From: Candidatus Shapirobacteria bacterium
GTDB lineage: Bacteria > Patescibacteria > Microgenomatia > UBA12405
Length of the DNA stretch: 23,835 nt
Reading direction: 5' to 3'
Assembly (NCBI GenBank): GCA_028710865.1
Contig: JAQTUF010000012.1
Coordinates: forward strand, 1 to 23,835
The translations under genes and the position numbers were made by a program. Below are positions 9,049-16,759 of the stretch, piece by piece. How positions within the stretch are numbered: position 1 is the stretch's first letter; the number at the start of each line of letters is the position of its first letter. The notes below the pieces were generated by a model that searched no databases, had not been told where the DNA came from, and saw only the letters and a program-made list of their open reading frames with translations.

Positions 9049-10645
9049 ATTAATTCTTTGTCTAATTATTTTTATAGCCTTTTTACTTCGTTTTACTAAT
9101 CTTTGGAACACTCCAGCTTTAAATCCTGATGAAGCTGCTCTTGGATATAATGCTTATTCACTCATATTAACTGGCAAAGATGAACATGGAACCTCTTGGC
9201 CTCTCCATTTCAAATCCTTTGGAGATTACAAACCAGGAGGATATGTTTATTTAGCTATCCCTTTCATAAAAGTTCTTGGGCTCAATCCACTTGCTGTTAG
9301 ATTACCGAATTTAATTTTATCAATCTTAACAATTCTATTTTTATATAAACTAATTCTAATTTTTTCTAAAAACGAAAAACTAGCTTTATTATCTGCTGCT
9401 GTTTTAACTCTTTCTCCTTGGCATATTCATTTTAGTAGGGGAGCTTGGGAATCTCAGACTGCTTTGTCGTTTATAATAATCGGCACATATTTTTTCTTTA
9501 AATCAATTCAAAAAAAATTCCTTCCAAATTTTTTTCTATTTGTTATTTTTTACGTTCTTTCCTTATATTGCTATCATTCAGCCCGAATAATTGCCCCATT
9601 ATTAGCCTTAGCTTTAATTATCCTTTATTTTCAATTTCTTATTAAAAAAATTCCTCAAATCTTTATTCCAATTATCATTGGGCTGGCTCTCATAGTCCCT
9701 GTAGCTGTTTCCTTCCTCCACAATGGAGGAACCACTCGATTTGGAGGTGTAGGTTTAACCGCTGACCAAGGACCTATTTGGCGAGCCAATGAATTGATAA
9801 ATCAACATTCTAATTCAAATCAATTAAGCCGAATCATCCATAATAAAAAAATTCTTTATTTAATTTCTTGGGGTCAAAAATATAGCTCCCATTTCAATCC
9901 TAATTTTCTATTTATTGATGGTGATGAAGTCCCACGTTCCAAGATTCCGGAAATGGGTCAACTGTATTTAATTGAACTACCGTTTCTAATTTTAGGTGTC
10001 ATTTTTATTCTCAAGTCAAAATTTTTCTCTTCAAGAGTTAAAAAATTTATTTTTTCCTTTCTCTTCATTGCTCCTTTAGCTTCTTCTCTTACTTTTCAAG
10101 CTCCTTCAGCTCTCAGAAGTCTTCCTTTAGTTATACCTCTCTCTATCTTAATTGCCGGTGGTATTTATTATCTTTTGGAACTTCTTAAGAAATATTCTAA
10201 AATATTAATTCCTATCATCATAATTGCTTATCTTTACTCTGGATCTTATTATCTAGATTCTTATTTTCTCCACTATCAAAAACGTTATCCGTTTGCTTGG
10301 GAATATGGTTTTGACCAATTAGTTCCCTATTTAGAATCACAGAAAAATCAATATGAAAATATTTATATTACTAACAAATATGACCAGCCCTACATTTTAT
10401 TTTTATTTTTTTCTAAATATCCACCTGCACAAATTCAATCACAAATTGAATTAACCTCACCAGATAATTTTGGTTTTTCAACAGTGCTAAACTACGACAA
10501 TTATCATTTTGGTAAAATTGAATGGGATACTATCCCTAGTAACTCACTGGTAGTCAGTAGTGATGAAGAAATACCAGAAACACCTTTTAAAATTATTAAT
10601 TCTTCTAGCCAACAACCAGCTTTTAAGCTTTATCAAAAAATATGA
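9035..10645 (+). CDS. GT39/ArnT-like membrane glycosyltransferase (paralogue 5)
   Basis: I start this gene at the ATG at 9035 (536 residues), because MKTHKLILCLIIFIAFLLRF then aligns with the N-termini of its paralogues. The frame is also open from a TTG at 9008 and an ATG at 9029. The first loop has D32-E33 in NPDEAALGYNAYS, TGKDEHG (about 46-52) and D64 in KSFGDYKPGGYVYL; VRLPNLILS (about 88-96) and SPWHIHFSRGAWE (about 127-139) follow. About ten helices and a soluble C-terminal domain with YDQPYILFLFFSKYPP complete it. It is the best match in the window to the Microgenomates-type GT39 consensus as I remember it. It should act at the outer membrane face on a lipid-linked donor; the specificity is unknown. 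It overlaps the preceding gene by 14 nt and the following gene by 4 nt. Confidence 0.86.
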   Translation: MKTHKLILCLIIFIAFLLRFTNLWNTPALNPDEAALGYNAYSLILTGKDEHGTSWPLHFKSFGDYKPGGYVYLAIPFIKVLGLNPLAVRLPNLILSILTILFLYKLILIFSKNEKLALLSAAVLTLSPWHIHFSRGAWESQTALSFIIIGTYFFFKSIQKKFLPNFFLFVIFYVLSLYCYHSARIIAPLLALALIILYFQFLIKKIPQIFIPIIIGLALIVPVAVSFLHNGGTTRFGGVGLTADQGPIWRANELINQHSNSNQLSRIIHNKKILYLISWGQKYSSHFNPNFLFIDGDEVPRSKIPEMGQLYLIELPFLILGVIFILKSKFFSSRVKKFIFSFLFIAPLASSLTFQAPSALRSLPLVIPLSILIAGGIYYLLELLKKYSKILIPIIIIAYLYSGSYYLDSYFLHYQKRYPFAWEYGFDQLVPYLESQKNQYENIYITNKYDQPYILFLFFSKYPPAQIQSQIELTSPDNFGFSTVLNYDNYHFGKIEWDTIPSNSLVVSSDEEIPETPFKIINSSSQQPAFKLYQKI

Positions 10646-11469
10646 AAAAAAACTCAACCTTATCAGTCACCTTAGCCACCTATAACGAAGCAAAAAACAT
10701 TACTCGATGTCTAGAAGCTATCAAAGATCTTGCTGACGAAATTATCGTCGTCGATGGTCAATCACAAGATGATACTGTCACTTTAGTTAAAAAGTTCAAA
10801 AAAGCCAGAGTAATCTCAACTACTAACAAGCCCATGTTTCATACCAATAAACAAATGGGGATTTCCGCTTGTAAAGGAGATTGGATCCTGCAACTTGATG
10901 CCGATGAAATTGTCACTCCTCAATTAAAACAAGAAATCCAAGAAATTTTAAAAAAAGATCCAAGAAATATTTCTGAAAATGGATTTTGGATCCCCCGGAA
11001 AAACTACTTTTTAGGAACCTTTCTTAAAAAAGGGGGTCAGTATCCTGATCCTACTATTAGATTTTATAAAAATGGTAAAGCCCATTTACCCTGTAAAGAC
11101 GTTCATGAACAAGCCGAAGTAGACGACGGTCTAATTGGTTGGCTTAAAAATGATTTAGAACATTATGCTGACACTTCTTTTTCTCTATATTTACTTCGAG
11201 CTAATCGTTATACCACTCTTTTAGCTGATGAACTAAAATCTAAAAAAACCCCAATTGGATTTATTAGTTTTTTAAACTTTTATTTGATCAAACCCACTTG
11301 GTGGTTTCTTAAAACATTTTTCCGTCATCGAGGATATGTTGATGGCTTTCCAGGATTCGTTTTTTCATTTTTTTCTGCTCTTCGTTTTCCTATTGCCTAT
11401 ACTAAATATTATGAATTAATAAAAACCAATCGAAATATTAATTTATCTCAAGATTGGGACAAAAAATAA
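10642..11469 (+). CDS. GT2 glycosyltransferase, WaaE/LgtF-like
   Basis: A 275-residue GT-A fold family 2 enzyme. The N-terminal strand and nucleotide site are seen in VTLATYNEAKNI (about 9-20) and VVDGQSQDDT (36-45). The metal-binding motif is LQLDADEIVT with D86, D88 and E89. WILQLDADE is typical of the WaaE/KdtX/LgtF branch, which adds glucose-type sugars to lipopolysaccharide cores or related glycans. The region around 165-175 (WLKNDLEHY) also fits that branch. A hydrophobic amphipathic stretch near 205-245 may associate with the membrane. Its likely job is adding one sugar from a nucleotide donor at the cytoplasmic face, early in glycan assembly. It marks the switch from the membrane GT-C block to soluble enzymes and starts in an ATGA overlap. 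Confidence 0.85.
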   Translation: MKKNSTLSVTLATYNEAKNITRCLEAIKDLADEIIVVDGQSQDDTVTLVKKFKKARVISTTNKPMFHTNKQMGISACKGDWILQLDADEIVTPQLKQEIQEILKKDPRNISENGFWIPRKNYFLGTFLKKGGQYPDPTIRFYKNGKAHLPCKDVHEQAEVDDGLIGWLKNDLEHYADTSFSLYLLRANRYTTLLADELKSKKTPIGFISFLNFYLIKPTWWFLKTFFRHRGYVDGFPGFVFSFFSALRFPIAYTKYYELIKTNRNINLSQDWDKK

Positions 11470-12554
11470 TGATAAAAATTGCCATAAACATTTCTCCAAT
11501 TTTTAACGGCAATTCCATTAGAGGAGTTGGTTACTATACTATTAATTTAATCGATGCACTCAAAAAAGAAATAAAAAACAACTCAGACTACAAAAATTGG
11601 AGTATCCGGTTAGTAAAAAAGTCATCTATTTTTAAAACAGGCAAATATGACCTTATTCATTATCCTTTTTTTGATCCGTTTAATTTGACCTTATCAATCA
11701 ATAGATACACACCTACAGTTGTCACTGTCCATGATCTTATCCCAAGAGAATTCAAAAAACATTTTCCAGTTGGAGTTAAAGGTAATTTAAAATGGCTAAT
11801 CCAAAAACATCAACTTCAAAAGGTCTCAAAAATTATAACTGTTTCTAATTACTCTCGTGACATTATCAATGAAATCACCAAATACCCCTTAGACAAAATA
11901 TTTACCACTTATTTAGCAGCTGATAAATCTTTTAAAAAAATTATTGACCCTAAAAAACTAAAAGAAATCCGTTCAAAATATAATTTACCACCTAAATTTG
12001 TTCTTTTCGTTGGTGACATTAATTGGAACAAAAACATTCCTAATCTAGTTAAAGCTTGTCTTAAATTAAAATACCCCCTAGTAATTGTGGGTTCTGCTGT
12101 CACTAAAAAAGATGTTCCTAAACACCCATGGACTAAAGATTTACTTTGGCTTCAATCAAAATATCAAGAAAATAAAGAAACTAATAATTTAATCTTCACT
12201 GGCTTTGTTCCAGACGAAGATTTACCTTTAATTTACAATCTTGCCACTATTTATTGCCAACCCTCTTTTGCTGAAGGATTTGGACTCCCTTTAATCCAAG
12301 CAATGCAATCAGGGTGTCCTGTTGCTTATAGTCAAACTACTTGTTTGCCAGAAATTATGGCCAACAATGGTCTCTCCTTTGATCCAAATTCTATTGAAGA
12401 AATAAGAAATACTCTTAAAAAATATTGGGAAAATCAAAACATTAGACAAAAATATAGTCAATTAGGATTAGAATATGTCAAAAATTTCAACTGGAGCTCT
12501 ACTGCCCAACAAACTCTAGCAGTATATAAATTAGCTCTATTAAATGGAAAATAA
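11469..12554 (+). CDS. GT4 glycosyltransferase, mannosyltransferase-like
   Basis: The ATG at 11469 overlaps the previous stop by one base (TAATG), and I prefer it over an in-frame TTG at 11454; the product is 361 residues. The GT-B fold is shown by INISPIFNGNSIRGVGYY at the N-terminus, VVTVHDLIPREF (about 84-95), KIITVSNYSRDII (about 121-133), FVGDINWNKNIPNLVKA (about 180-196) and IFTGFVPDEDLPLIYN (about 242-257). The donor-site motif reads EGFGLPLIQAM with E269 and Q277, so the second Glu of the usual EX7E is Gln. Family 4 members of this shape are often annotated as mannosyltransferases of O-antigen-type pathways. The sugar here cannot be told. It is a cytoplasmic or peripheral enzyme using a nucleotide-sugar donor. 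Confidence 0.85.
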   Translation: MIKIAINISPIFNGNSIRGVGYYTINLIDALKKEIKNNSDYKNWSIRLVKKSSIFKTGKYDLIHYPFFDPFNLTLSINRYTPTVVTVHDLIPREFKKHFPVGVKGNLKWLIQKHQLQKVSKIITVSNYSRDIINEITKYPLDKIFTTYLAADKSFKKIIDPKKLKEIRSKYNLPPKFVLFVGDINWNKNIPNLVKACLKLKYPLVIVGSAVTKKDVPKHPWTKDLLWLQSKYQENKETNNLIFTGFVPDEDLPLIYNLATIYCQPSFAEGFGLPLIQAMQSGCPVAYSQTTCLPEIMANNGLSFDPNSIEEIRNTLKKYWENQNIRQKYSQLGLEYVKNFNWSSTAQQTLAVYKLALLNGK

Positions 12555-13350
12555 ACACCACTTTTTGTCGATAATTGTCCCTATCTACAAGCAAGAAAAA
12601 ACCATTAAAAAAGATTTAAACAATATTGATCAAGTATTAAAACAGATTCGTTATCAATATGAAATAATTGCCGTGGTTGACGGAAAAAATATTGATAATT
12701 CCTATAAAATTGCCCAAAAAATCAAACTACCAAATTTAAAAGTATATGGTTACAAAAACAATCATGGCAAAGGTTATGCTGTTCGCTTTGGTATGGCTAA
12801 AACAAAAGGGGACTATATTGCCTTTATTGATGCTGGTATGGAAATCGACCCCAATGGTATTTCTATGATTTTAGAACACATGGAATGGTACAACGCCGAC
12901 ATTGTTGTCGGTTCAAAGCAACATCCTGCATCACAAATAAAATATCCTTTAGATAGAAAAATAATTAGTTTTGGCGGACATCTTATTGCTCGATATCTAC
13001 TTGGAATCAATATTAGAGATACTCAAGCTGGTCTAAAAATATTTAAACGTAAAGTACTTATTAAAGTTCTTCCTCGACTCCTAATAAAAAATTATGCTTT
13101 TGACCTAGAAATACTTTCTGTAGCCAACTATCTTGGTTTTAAAAACATCTATGAAGCTCCAATTAAACTAAACTATGATTTTTCTAGTTTAACTCATGCC
13201 TCTGGTCTAAAAATTATTATTCGATCTCTAATCGATGCCTTAGCAGTTTTTTATCGACTTAGAATTCTTCATTACTACGATAATAAAAATAAAAGAAAAT
13301 GGATTTTTGACCCTGACTTAAAAATGCGTATTAATACTGGAAAGCTATGA
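12544..13350 (+). CDS. GT2 polyprenyl-phosphate hexose synthase-like (DPM1/ALG5 type)
   Basis: A 268-residue GT2 enzyme with LSIIVPIYKQEKTI (8-21), AVVDGKNIDNS (43-53), GKGYAVRFGM (75-84), VVGSKQHPASQIKYPLDR (about 121-138) and IRDTQAGLKIFKR (157-169). The GKGYAVR and DTQAGLKIFKR elements are characteristic of dolichyl- or polyprenyl-phosphate mannosyl/glucosyl synthases, which make lipid-linked monosaccharide donors. There is no C-terminal membrane domain, unlike GtrB-type members. The metal motif is IDAGMEIDP, so the second acid of the usual DxD is Gly98. In this context it could supply the donor for the five GT39-like enzymes in the same operon (inference). It overlaps the previous gene by 11 nt and the next by 4 nt. 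Confidence 0.82.
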   Translation: MENKHHFLSIIVPIYKQEKTIKKDLNNIDQVLKQIRYQYEIIAVVDGKNIDNSYKIAQKIKLPNLKVYGYKNNHGKGYAVRFGMAKTKGDYIAFIDAGMEIDPNGISMILEHMEWYNADIVVGSKQHPASQIKYPLDRKIISFGGHLIARYLLGINIRDTQAGLKIFKRKVLIKVLPRLLIKNYAFDLEILSVANYLGFKNIYEAPIKLNYDFSSLTHASGLKIIIRSLIDALAVFYRLRILHYYDNKNKRKWIFDPDLKMRINTGKL

Positions 13351-14330
13351 AAAAAATACCATTTTTCTCTATTATTATTCCCGTTCGGAAATCTAATCCC
13401 TACTTAAAAGAAACTGTAAAACAACTCAAAAAACAAACTTTCAAACAATTCGAAACCCTAATTATTACTGATAAAATTTCTGGTTCAGCCAATCCTGCTG
13501 AAAAAAGAAATCTTGGGGCCAAAATGGCCAAAGGTCAATATCTTACTTTTTTAGATGACGATTCCTATCCCAATAAAAATTACCTCAAAAATATTTTTAA
13601 AATAATTCAAAAACACCCAGAGTATTCAGGAATTTGCGGGCCATGTTTAACTCCACCAAAAGACAATATTTACCAAAAAGCCTCAGGTTTAATGTGGTCT
13701 AGTTATTTAGGTAGTGGGGGAGCTGGATCTTATCGTAATAATATTAGTTCATCTCGTTTTGTTGACGATTTTCCTAGTGTCAATCTCACTGTCAAAAAAA
13801 AGGATTTTCAAACAATCAAAGGCTTTGATACTTCTTATTGGCCTGGAGAAGATACTATTCTTTGTTTAAAATTAACCAAAAAACTTCATAAAAAAATTTT
13901 TTATCACCCGTCAGTTATTGTTTACCATCATCGTAGATCAGTTATTATCCCTCATCTTCAACAAATAACTCGTTATGCTATTCATCGAGGATTTTTTGCT
14001 AAAAAATTTCCCGAAACTAGCCTTAAAATAGGTTATATAACTCCCAGTTTATTTGTTATTTATCTAATAATTTTAACTATTATTAACCAAATAAATTACC
14101 AGCTTATATTCAATATTCCATTGTATCTATATTTATTAATATTAATATTTACCCTCTTTTTATTTATTTTTCAAAAAAATAAATTTAAAACATCTCTTCT
14201 AGCCATTATTACTATTCCTCTGACTCACGTTTACTACGGTATACTATTCCTACATGGATTTTTCAAAAAAGATATCAAATTCAAAGCCCATGCCTTCGAC
14301 AAAAAAACCGGCAAATATATTGGTGGTTAA
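13347..14330 (+). CDS. GT2 glycosyltransferase with C-terminal membrane segments
   Basis: A 327-residue family 2 enzyme. FSIIIPVRKSNPYL (7-20) begins the GT-A domain, NPAEKRNLGAKMAKG lies near 49-63, the metal motif is a D70-D71-D72 triplet in TFLDDDSYP, and the acceptor-side ED motif is WPGEDT (165-170). VYHHRRSVI (about 192-200) resembles the H.RR motif of processive or membrane-associated GT2 enzymes. Two to three hydrophobic segments occupy about residues 230-310, which should anchor the catalytic domain to the inner membrane. It probably adds a sugar to a lipid-linked intermediate at the cytoplasmic face. The start lies in an ATGA overlap, with a weak GGAAAG sequence upstream, the nearest thing to a ribosome-binding site in the operon. 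Confidence 0.83.
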   Translation: MKKIPFFSIIIPVRKSNPYLKETVKQLKKQTFKQFETLIITDKISGSANPAEKRNLGAKMAKGQYLTFLDDDSYPNKNYLKNIFKIIQKHPEYSGICGPCLTPPKDNIYQKASGLMWSSYLGSGGAGSYRNNISSSRFVDDFPSVNLTVKKKDFQTIKGFDTSYWPGEDTILCLKLTKKLHKKIFYHPSVIVYHHRRSVIIPHLQQITRYAIHRGFFAKKFPETSLKIGYITPSLFVIYLIILTIINQINYQLIFNIPLYLYLLILIFTLFLFIFQKNKFKTSLLAIITIPLTHVYYGILFLHGFFKKDIKFKAHAFDKKTGKYIGG

Positions 14331-15750
14331 ATCAGTTTCTATCTCTTACCCTCCCCTCAAGTCCCCAAAAGGGTCTCCTTTTTTATCTCAAAACCGCCAA
14401 TTCCAATGGACTAATACCGGTAATGTTATTTACCCAATTGTCCCAGCTTATGCTGCTACTCTTTTACAAACCAAAGGATTAAAAGTTTTTTGGGATGATG
14501 CTATTGCCCAAAATTTGACCTACCAACAATGGTTTAAGCGACTTAAACAAAATAAACCTAATTTAATTGCCATAGAGACTAAAACTCCAGTTGTAAAAAA
14601 ACACTGGCAAATAATTAAACAAATCAAACAAAAATGTTTTTGGAAACCAATTGTTGTTCTCATGGGAGACCATGTTACCGCTCTCCCTCAAGAATCAATT
14701 AAAAATAGTCCAGTAGATTTTGTTTTAATAGGAGGAGATTATGATTTTCTTCTTCTTAATCTAATCCAAAAAATAAACAAAAGAAATATTCCCAAAAACA
14801 AAATTTTTAAACTTACTAAAAATCCTAATCTCAATTCACTTCCTATTATTGATCGACAATTAACCCAATGGCAACTTTATGCCTACAATAACACCAATTA
14901 CAAATATAAACCAGGTTCATATATAATGTCTGGCCGAGATTGTTGGTGGGGGAGATGTACTTTTTGTTCATGGACTACTCTTTTCCCAGGAAGGTGTTTC
15001 CACCACTTTTCTATTAAACACACTATTGCTGAAATCGAAAATTTAGTTAATAATTTCGCTGTCAAAGAAATTTTTGATGACTCTGGTACCCTTCCTGTAG
15101 GAATTTGGCTCAAAGATCTTTGCCACCAGCTTATTAAAACAGGGTTAAATAAAAAAGTAACAATTGGTTGTAATATGCGTTTTGGTGCCCTATCTCAAAA
15201 AGAATATTTTCTTATGAAACGAGCTGGATTTAGGTTTATTCTTTATGGTCTCGAATCAGCCAATCAAAAAACTCTCGACTTTATTAATAAAAATGAAAAA
15301 ACTAACTATGCTATAAAAACCCTTTTGATGGCCAAAAAAGCCAAATTAGAACCACATATTACTGTTATGATTGGCTATCCACACGAATCCCTTAAAGAAG
15401 CTCAAAAAACATGCCACTTAGCTAGATATATTTTCAGACAAAACTTAGCCGACTCAATCCAAGCTACTCTTTTAATCCCATATCCCGGAACACCTCTTTT
15501 CCAATATTGTCAAAAAAATAAACTCCTTTTAACTACTGATTGGGATAAGTATGATATGCGTCAACCTATTATAAAATCTCCTATTCTACCCAAAAAACAA
15601 ATCGAATTAATTCAAAATTTATTTAAAGGTATTTTAACCCCCCAGTTTATAATCAAAAAAATAATATCCATTCGTTCCATTAACGATATTCAACATTTAA
15701 TAAATTATACTTTTAAGTATTTTAAAAAATTAAAAGATTTTCATGATTAA
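14290..15750 (+). CDS. B12-binding-type radical SAM protein with CX4CX2C cluster motif
   Basis: From the ATG at 14290 the product has 486 residues. The N-terminal part looks like a Rossmann-type cobalamin-binding domain: NILVVKSVSISYPP, YPIVPAYAATLLQTKG, and VVLMGDHVTALPQES followed by VDFVLIGGDYDFLL. The DxHxxG cobalamin ligand motif is absent, as is common in B12 radical SAM proteins. The radical SAM core begins at GRDCWWGRCTFCSW, with cysteines at about 218, 223 and 226 (codons at 14941, 14956 and 14965). This gives CX4CX2C rather than CX3CX2C. IFDDSGTLP, GFRFILYGLESAN and IPYPGTPLF are typical later core motifs. It may methylate or rearrange a sugar or lipid; the substrate is unknown. An upstream ATG at 14254 and a TTG at 14320 (11-nt overlap) are alternative starts. 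Confidence 0.82.
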   Translation: MPSTKKPANILVVKSVSISYPPLKSPKGSPFLSQNRQFQWTNTGNVIYPIVPAYAATLLQTKGLKVFWDDAIAQNLTYQQWFKRLKQNKPNLIAIETKTPVVKKHWQIIKQIKQKCFWKPIVVLMGDHVTALPQESIKNSPVDFVLIGGDYDFLLLNLIQKINKRNIPKNKIFKLTKNPNLNSLPIIDRQLTQWQLYAYNNTNYKYKPGSYIMSGRDCWWGRCTFCSWTTLFPGRCFHHFSIKHTIAEIENLVNNFAVKEIFDDSGTLPVGIWLKDLCHQLIKTGLNKKVTIGCNMRFGALSQKEYFLMKRAGFRFILYGLESANQKTLDFINKNEKTNYAIKTLLMAKKAKLEPHITVMIGYPHESLKEAQKTCHLARYIFRQNLADSIQATLLIPYPGTPLFQYCQKNKLLLTTDWDKYDMRQPIIKSPILPKKQIELIQNLFKGILTPQFIIKKIISIRSINDIQHLINYTFKYFKKLKDFHD

Positions 15751-16759
15751 AATAACTTTTGTCATCCCTACTCTTAACGCTCAAAAAGTCCTTGAAAAAT
15801 GTCTCAGATCTATTATTAAACAAGACTATCCTCGAAAAAATTATGAAATATTAATTGCTGATGGAGGATCTACTGATAAAACTTTAATTATCGCTAAAAA
15901 ATATAATTCAAAAATATATAAAAACCCACTAAAAACTGCCGAAGCCGGCAAAGCCGTTGGTGTTAATCACGCCAAAGGCGAATATATTTGTCTAATCGAT
16001 TCTGATAACATTATTCCTAATAAAAATTGGCTCAAAAAAATGCTTTTACCTTTAGAGAACAATTCAAAAATTATTGGATCAGAACCCATAGAATTCACTT
16101 ATCGCCCTTCTGGAGGCATTATTGAACGCTATTCGGCCCTAATCGGAGCTAATGATCCATATGCTTTTGTTACTGGTGTCTACGACCGTAAAAATTTTAT
16201 CAATAATCAATGGACTGGGCTTAAAATAGACCAAATTGATAAGGGCCAATATTTAGAAATAAAACTAAAACCAAAAAGTCTAATTCCAACAATCGGAGCT
16301 AATGGTACTATTTTTAGAACAAATTTTCTCAAAAAAAATCTAAAATCAAATTATCTTTTCGATATCGATATAATTTCTCAAGTTATTAACCAAACCAAAA
16401 AAGAAATTCTCTTTACCAAAGTAAAAGTTGGAATTATCCATACCTTTTGTGAATCTTCGATCAATAAATTTATTCGAAAACAAAAAAGACGTTTAGTCGA
16501 TTACTATTCTTATCAACAGCTTCGTCAATATAATTGGGCCCCTGTCAATCAGAATGGCCAAAAAAAATTCATATTATATAGTTTATTCATTTTTCCTAGT
16601 CTTTTTGATTCAATCAAAGGATTTATAAAAAAACCCGATCCTGCCTGGTTTCTTCATCCAATCCTCTGTTTAATTACTCTTTTTTACTACACATTTATTA
16701 CTTTAAAGTTTAAAATTGGATTACTTAAACCAATTAATCGAAATTCATGGCAACAATAG
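15743..16759 (+). CDS. GT2 glycosyltransferase with C-terminal hydrophobic segments
   Basis: A 338-residue family 2 enzyme with TFVIPTLNAQKVLEKCL (5-21), IADGGSTDKT (38-47), AGKAVGVNHAKGEYICLIDSDN (68-89) and metal motif D86-S87-D88. A longer central region (about 115-230) includes RYSALIGANDPYAFVTGVYDR, which I do not recognise as a named subfamily. Two hydrophobic stretches near 272-288 and 308-325 suggest membrane attachment. It probably adds a sugar from a nucleotide donor at the cytoplasmic face of the inner membrane. It starts 8 nt inside the radical SAM gene (ATGATTAA) and overlaps the next GT2 by 13 nt, so the two GT2 genes are likely made in similar amounts. The sugar and linkage cannot be deduced. 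Confidence 0.8.
   Translation: MIKITFVIPTLNAQKVLEKCLRSIIKQDYPRKNYEILIADGGSTDKTLIIAKKYNSKIYKNPLKTAEAGKAVGVNHAKGEYICLIDSDNIIPNKNWLKKMLLPLENNSKIIGSEPIEFTYRPSGGIIERYSALIGANDPYAFVTGVYDRKNFINNQWTGLKIDQIDKGQYLEIKLKPKSLIPTIGANGTIFRTNFLKKNLKSNYLFDIDIISQVINQTKKEILFTKVKVGIIHTFCESSINKFIRKQKRRLVDYYSYQQLRQYNWAPVNQNGQKKFILYSLFIFPSLFDSIKGFIKKPDPAWFLHPILCLITLFYYTFITLKFKIGLLKPINRNSWQQ

Noticed and set aside
817..10645. Strand composition shift: T-rich plus strand up to about 10.6 kb, A-rich after it
   Set aside because: It is explained by hydrophobic codons (TTT, ATT, CTT) in membrane proteins versus lysine/asparagine codons in the soluble enzymes; it does not need a replication or transfer boundary.
11909..12103. 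Short minus-strand open frames inside plus-strand genes (also at 12813-13010, 14898-15113, 17732-17920, 19726-19935 and 21999-22196)
   Set aside because: Each is antisense to a gene with clear family motifs and none shows a protein signature of its own.
14363..14384. Possible terminator hairpin (CCC-AAAA-GGG followed by a T-run) near the start of the first radical SAM gene
   Set aside because: The stem has only three pairs, is separated from the T-run by TCTCC, and lies within a conserved coding region.
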